In this document: one piece after another, positions 4,587-6,973 of the stretch | Position numbering within the stretch: position 1 is the stretch's first letter | Layout of the letters: each line of letters starts with the position of its first letter | Assembly (NCBI GenBank): GCA_017475415.1 | Contig: JAFVFM010000094.1 | Coordinates: 1 to 6,973 of the forward strand | Origin: Solobacterium sp. | GTDB lineage: Bacteria > Bacillota_I > Bacilli_A > Erysipelotrichales > Erysipelotrichaceae | DNA: 6,973 nt | Direction of reading: 5' to 3' | Translations under genes and position numbers: made by a program | Notes under the pieces: model-generated | The model's input: only the letters and a program-made list of their open reading frames with translations | Told to the model about the DNA's origin: nothing | Databases searched by the model: none

Positions 4587-6973
4587 ATTTACCTTTCTTT
4601 GTTGTTTTCTTAGCTGTTTTTTTATTTGTCACAGCCTTCTTAGCTGTTGTGACCTTTTTTCCTTGACGGATAGCAGCTTGAGCAGCAGCAAGTCTAGCAA
4701 TAGGTACACGATATGGAGAACAAGATACATAATCTAAACCAACACTATTGAAGAATTCAATAGAAGCTGGATCACCACCATGTTCACCACAAACACCTAA
4801 GTGAATGCTCTTTCTTGTTGCACGGCCCTTTTCTGCAGCCATCTTTACTAATTTACCAACACCATTTACATCAACATGTGCGAATGGATCAGATTCATAT
4901 ACATTCTTGTTGTAGTAATCATCTAAGAATTTACCTGCATCATCTCTTGAGAAACCAAATGTCATTTGTGTTAAGTCATTTGTTCCGAAGGAGAAGAATT
5001 CTGCAGTTTCAGCTAATTCATCAGCGTTTAATGCAGCACGAGGAATTTCAATCATCGTACCAACTTCATATTTGAGATTTGCTTTCTTTTCTTTGATCAC
5101 TGCATCAGCTGTTTCACGAATAATATTCGCAACATAATCTAATTCTTTCTTTTCACCAACAAGAGGTACCATGATTTCAGGAACAACCTTCATTCTATAC
5201 TTCTTGTTTACTTCAATAGCAGCATTAATAATCGCTCTTGTTTGCATTACACCAATTTCTGGATAAGTAACATCAAGACGGCAGCCACGATGACCCATCA
5301 TAGGGTTGAATTCATGTAAAGCTTCTGCTGCTCTTTCGATTTCAGAAACTTTGATGCCCATATCTTTAGCAACTTCTGCCATTTCTGCCTTTGTCTTAGG
5401 TAAGAATTCATGTAGAGGTGGATCCAATAAACGAATAGTTACTGGACGATCCTTCATTGCTTTAAAGATACCCATGAAGTCTTCCTTTTGGAATGGTTCA
5501 AGTTTAGCTAAAGCAGCTGCACGTTGTTCATCATTTTGTGATACACATAATTCACGAATAGCGCGAATTCTTTCAGGTGTATTGAAGAACATATGTTCTG
5601 TACGAACTAAACCAATACCTTCAGCACCGAATTCAACAGCTTTAGCTGCATCTGTTGGAGTATCTGCATTTGTTCTGATTTTTAATGTACGTGCTGCATC
5701 AGCCCATTGCATAAATGTTTTGAAGTTACCAGAAATAGTAGCTGGAACTGTTTTAATTTCACCAAGATATACAGTACCTGTAGAACCATCAACAGAAATT
5801 ACTGTACCTTCTTTATATGACTTACCACCAACTGTGAATACTTTCTTTGCTTCATTAACAGAAATATCACCACAGCCAGATACACAACATGCACCCATAC
5901 CACGAGCTACTACAGCAGCATGACTTGTCATACCACCACGTGCTGTAACAATAGCTTCAGAAACATGCATACCTTCGATATCTTCTGGAGAAGTTTCTAA
6001 ACGTAATAGAACAACTTTCTTACCCAATTCTACTTGCTTCTTAGCTTCTTCAGCAGTGAATACCACAGCACCACTACCAGCACCTGGAGATGCAGCTAAA
6101 CCTCTAGCAAGAATAGCATTTTGATGTGCTTTTAAATCTTTTGCATCAAATGTTGGGTGAAGAAGATCATCTAATTGTTTAGGTTCTACCATTAGTAGAG
6201 CTTGTTCTTTTGTAACAAGACCTTCTTTAACCATATCTACAGCTACTTTTAATGCAGCTGCTGCAGTTCTTTTACCATTACGTGTTTGTAACATATAGAG
6301 CTTACCATGTTCAATAGTAAATTCCATATCTTGCATATCATGATAATGATGTTCTAATTTGTTACAAATATCAACGAAGTCTTTGTATGCACCTGGCATA
6401 GTCTTCTTTAATTTGTCAATTGTTTGTGGTGTACGAATACCTGCAACAACGTCTTCACCTTGTGCATTCATTAAGAATTCACCAAAGAGTTTGTTTTCAC
6501 CAGTAGCAGGATTACGTGTAAAGGCAACGCCTGTACCACAATCATCACCCATGTTACCAAATACCATGGATTGAACATTTACTGCAGTACCCCAACTATC
6601 AGGAATATCATTCATGCGGCGATAGAAAATAGCACGATCATTATTCCAAGAACGGAATACAGCTTCAATCGCTCTTTCTAATTGAACAGAAGGATCTTGT
6701 GGGAAATCTTCTTTTAAATTCTTTTTGTAGAATTCTTTGAACTTCTTAGAAAGAAGTTCCATATCATCCCCGTTTAGATCGAGGTCATCTTTGATGCCCT
6801 TCTTTTCTTTTACTTCATCAATGATTATTTCAAATTTTGATTTATCCAATCCCATTACAACGTCAGAGAACATTTGGATAAATCTTCTATAAGAGTCATA
6901 TGCGAAACGTTTGTTTCCAGTTTGTTCTTCTACTACCTTAACAACATCATCATTCATACCTAAGTTAAGAATA
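4585..6973 (-). CDS. ppdK: Pyruvate, phosphate dikinase (N-terminus beyond right edge)
   Basis: Interconverts pyruvate, ATP and phosphate with PEP, AMP and pyrophosphate in the cytoplasm. In anaerobes it often runs in the glycolytic direction using pyrophosphate, or supplies PEP. The frame is open to the right edge: ILNLG precedes the internal ATG at 6957 and matches the family, so that ATG is not the true start. By comparison with the 874-residue C. symbiosum enzyme, about 104 residues are missing. Visible in order are the rest of the ATP-grasp domain (FAYDSYRRFIQM, YRRMNDIP, GTGVAFTRNP, MQDMEFTIE, LQTRNGKRTA), then the swivelling phosphohistidine domain with GGMTSHAAVVARG. Its catalytic His is encoded at 5920-5922. 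The C-terminal PEP/pyruvate barrel has RTNADTP, EGIGLVRTEHMFF, FNPMMGHRGCR, FGTNDLTQMTFGFSRDD and GVCGEHGGDP with its acid/base Cys at 4789-4791. The His-Cys distance of 377 residues is about that of C. symbiosum (376). The family end VPIARLAAAQAA is followed by an extra lysine-rich tail of about 25 residues. No PPDK regulatory protein gene is in view. Confidence 0.97.
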   Translation of the reverse strand, partial: ILNLGMNDDVVKVVEEQTGNKRFAYDSYRRFIQMFSDVVMGLDKSKFEIIIDEVKEKKGIKDDLDLNGDDMELLSKKFKEFYKKNLKEDFPQDPSVQLERAIEAVFRSWNNDRAIFYRRMNDIPDSWGTAVNVQSMVFGNMGDDCGTGVAFTRNPATGENKLFGEFLMNAQGEDVVAGIRTPQTIDKLKKTMPGAYKDFVDICNKLEHHYHDMQDMEFTIEHGKLYMLQTRNGKRTAAAALKVAVDMVKEGLVTKEQALLMVEPKQLDDLLHPTFDAKDLKAHQNAILARGLAASPGAGSGAVVFTAEEAKKQVELGKKVVLLRLETSPEDIEGMHVSEAIVTARGGMTSHAAVVARGMGACCVSGCGDISVNEAKKVFTVGGKSYKEGTVISVDGSTGTVYLGEIKTVPATISGNFKTFMQWADAARTLKIRTNADTPTDAAKAVEFGAEGIGLVRTEHMFFNTPERIRAIRELCVSQNDEQRAAALAKLEPFQKEDFMGIFKAMKDRPVTIRLLDPPLHEFLPKTKAEMAEVAKDMGIKVSEIERAAEALHEFNPMMGHRGCRLDVTYPEIGVMQTRAIINAAIEVNKKYRMKVVPEIMVPLVGEKKELDYVANIIRETADAVIKEKKANLKYEVGTMIEIPRAALNADELAETAEFFSFGTNDLTQMTFGFSRDDAGKFLDDYYNKNVYESDPFAHVDVNGVGKLVKMAAEKGRATRKSIHLGVCGEHGGDPASIEFFNSVGLDYVSCSPYRVPIARLAAAQAAIRQGKKVTTAKKAVTNKKTAKKTTKKGK
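4588..4668 (-). other. H1-like lysine-rich C-terminal extension of PPDK
   Basis: These 27 codons encode the end of PPDK from RQGKKVTTAKKAVTNKK to KTTKKGK, after the conserved VPIARLAAAQAAI. PPDKs such as that of C. symbiosum stop within a few residues of this point. The extension is nearly all K, T, A, V and N. It resembles the end of the adjacent H1-like protein: KKVTTAKKAV here and KKATTAKKTV there. On the plus strand the two share TTCTTAGCTGTTGT exactly, at 4637-4650 and 4260-4273. No stop or frameshift separates the tail from the enzyme. Confidence 0.85.

Noticed and set aside
4167..4613. Plus-strand open frame encoding a repetitive Ala/Phe/Leu-rich 148-residue protein with apparent hydrophobic segments
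   Set aside because: It is the exact antisense of the 45-bp repeats in the H1-like gene. AAA/AAG and GCT codons read backwards give Phe, Leu, Ser and Ala, and the frame starts in the opposing intergenic region with no good ribosome binding site.
5306..5923. Plus-strand 205-residue open frame opposite ppdK
   Set aside because: It lies wholly inside the strongly conserved barrel and phosphohistidine coding sequence of ppdK, resembles no known family, and its composition is that of an antisense shadow.

Overview
This AT-rich window carries genes on the minus strand only. It most likely comes from an anaerobic, fermentative low-GC Gram-positive bacterium. The evidence is a clostridial-type group B [FeFe]-hydrogenase, a pyruvate phosphate dikinase (PPDK) very close to the Clostridium symbiosum type, and a glycerol kinase with the HPr-phosphorylatable histidine of Firmicutes. 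Ribosome binding sites are purine-rich, of the GGAG, GAGG or AGGG type. An Erysipelotrichia or Clostridia-like host is my guess from overall protein flavour; no marker gene here settles it.

In the direction of transcription (right to left): (1) ppdK, entering from the right edge without its N-terminus, ends with an unusual lysine-rich tail. (2) Eleven bases further on is a 116-residue histone H1-like protein built from five 15-residue repeats, followed by a clear intrinsic terminator. (3) A group B [FeFe]-hydrogenase has its own promoter, which overlaps that terminator. (4) glpK follows after 77 bases with no terminator between, so it may be read from the hydrogenase promoter, from a weak promoter of its own, or both. 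(5) Seventeen bases after glpK starts a gene for a secreted protein with DUF4214-like repeats. Its frame is interrupted by one TGA at 647-649 and then stays open to the left edge.

Functionally, ppdK, the hydrogenase and glpK fit a fermentative metabolism: PEP/pyruvate interconversion, disposal or sensing of reducing power as H2, and glycerol entry into glycolysis. They do not form a recognised dedicated operon. No RNA gene, CRISPR array, insertion sequence or phage gene was seen. There is no stretch over 300 bases without coding sequence; the longest gaps are about 107 bases (4116-4222) and 77 bases (2584-2660), both described below.

The two observations most worth following are the H1-like tail on PPDK beside a free-standing H1-like gene with which it shares sequence, and the single in-frame TGA in the DUF4214 gene. 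I do not see a convincing new multi-gene system.
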